Source: Patagioenas fasciata (lineage: Eukaryota; Chordata; Aves; Columbiformes; Columbidae). Taken from it: DNA of 64,000 nucleotides. The notes below the pieces were generated by a model. It was not told where the DNA came from, did not search any database, and was given only the letters and a program-made list of their open reading frames with translations. Numbering within the stretch: position 1 is the first letter of the stretch; the number at the start of each line of letters is the position of its first letter. This document shows positions 63,740 through 64,000 of this stretch, in pieces. The stretch covers positions 55,960,049 through 56,024,048 of the forward strand of contig NC_092560.1 of assembly GCF_037038585.1 (NCBI RefSeq). Reading direction: 5' to 3'. The position numbers were made by a program, and so were the translations under genes.

Positions 63740-64000
<261 letters not shown>

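Overview
This is vertebrate nuclear DNA, most likely from a bird. Five truncated copies of a CR1 (chicken repeat 1) non-LTR retrotransposon are scattered through it, there are two copies of an LTR that looks like a common avian ERV type, and the one real protein-coding gene is split by GT-AG introns. There are no bacterial-style operons, CRISPR arrays or defence islands.

The gene is the 3' half of ZSWIM6 (zinc finger SWIM-type containing 6), on the minus strand. Seven coding exons can be placed, running from the right edge leftwards: 64000-63868 (cut by the window edge), 61668-61408, 58584-58449, 53638-53481, 52958-52795, 47656-47575 and 45451-44589, ending in a TGA stop. They join in phase with no frameshift (1797 nt, 598 residues plus stop). 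Counting back from the stop and assuming the human length of 1215 residues, this covers about residues 618-1215. Two sites known from human disease fall on the expected arginines: R1163 in the SPRHYSEF motif (codon 44748-44750) and R913 in WRRRE (codon 47621-47623). The SWIM zinc finger, promoter and first exons lie beyond the right edge. ZSWIM6 is autosomal in mammals and, as I recall, Z-linked in birds, so this may be Z-chromosome sequence.

The 3' UTR runs leftwards from 44588 to about 43.2 or 42.84 kb. It holds a strong G-quadruplex motif 15 nt past the stop, an A17 run in mRNA sense, a perfect 24-bp palindrome and AU-rich elements.

The rest of the window, about 1-42.8 kb, is the gene-poor flank downstream of ZSWIM6. 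Its clearest feature is an isolated CpG island at about 3.04-3.44 kb with a consensus splice donor at its right edge. This suggests the promoter and first exon of an unannotated transcript, probably a lncRNA, pointing right. Otherwise the flank holds CR1 fragments (9.4-11.1, 19.2-20.2, 28.6-30.0 and 31.4-32.3 kb), a partial LTR (15.6-15.9 kb), a solo LTR (40.2-40.8 kb), a probable old tRNA-derived SINE relic (18.5 kb), microsatellites and unique AT-rich DNA with no recognisable genes. The fifth CR1 lies antisense in the rightmost ZSWIM6 intron.

I found no convincing new protein system. The best leads are the CpG-island transcript and the 3' UTR structures.
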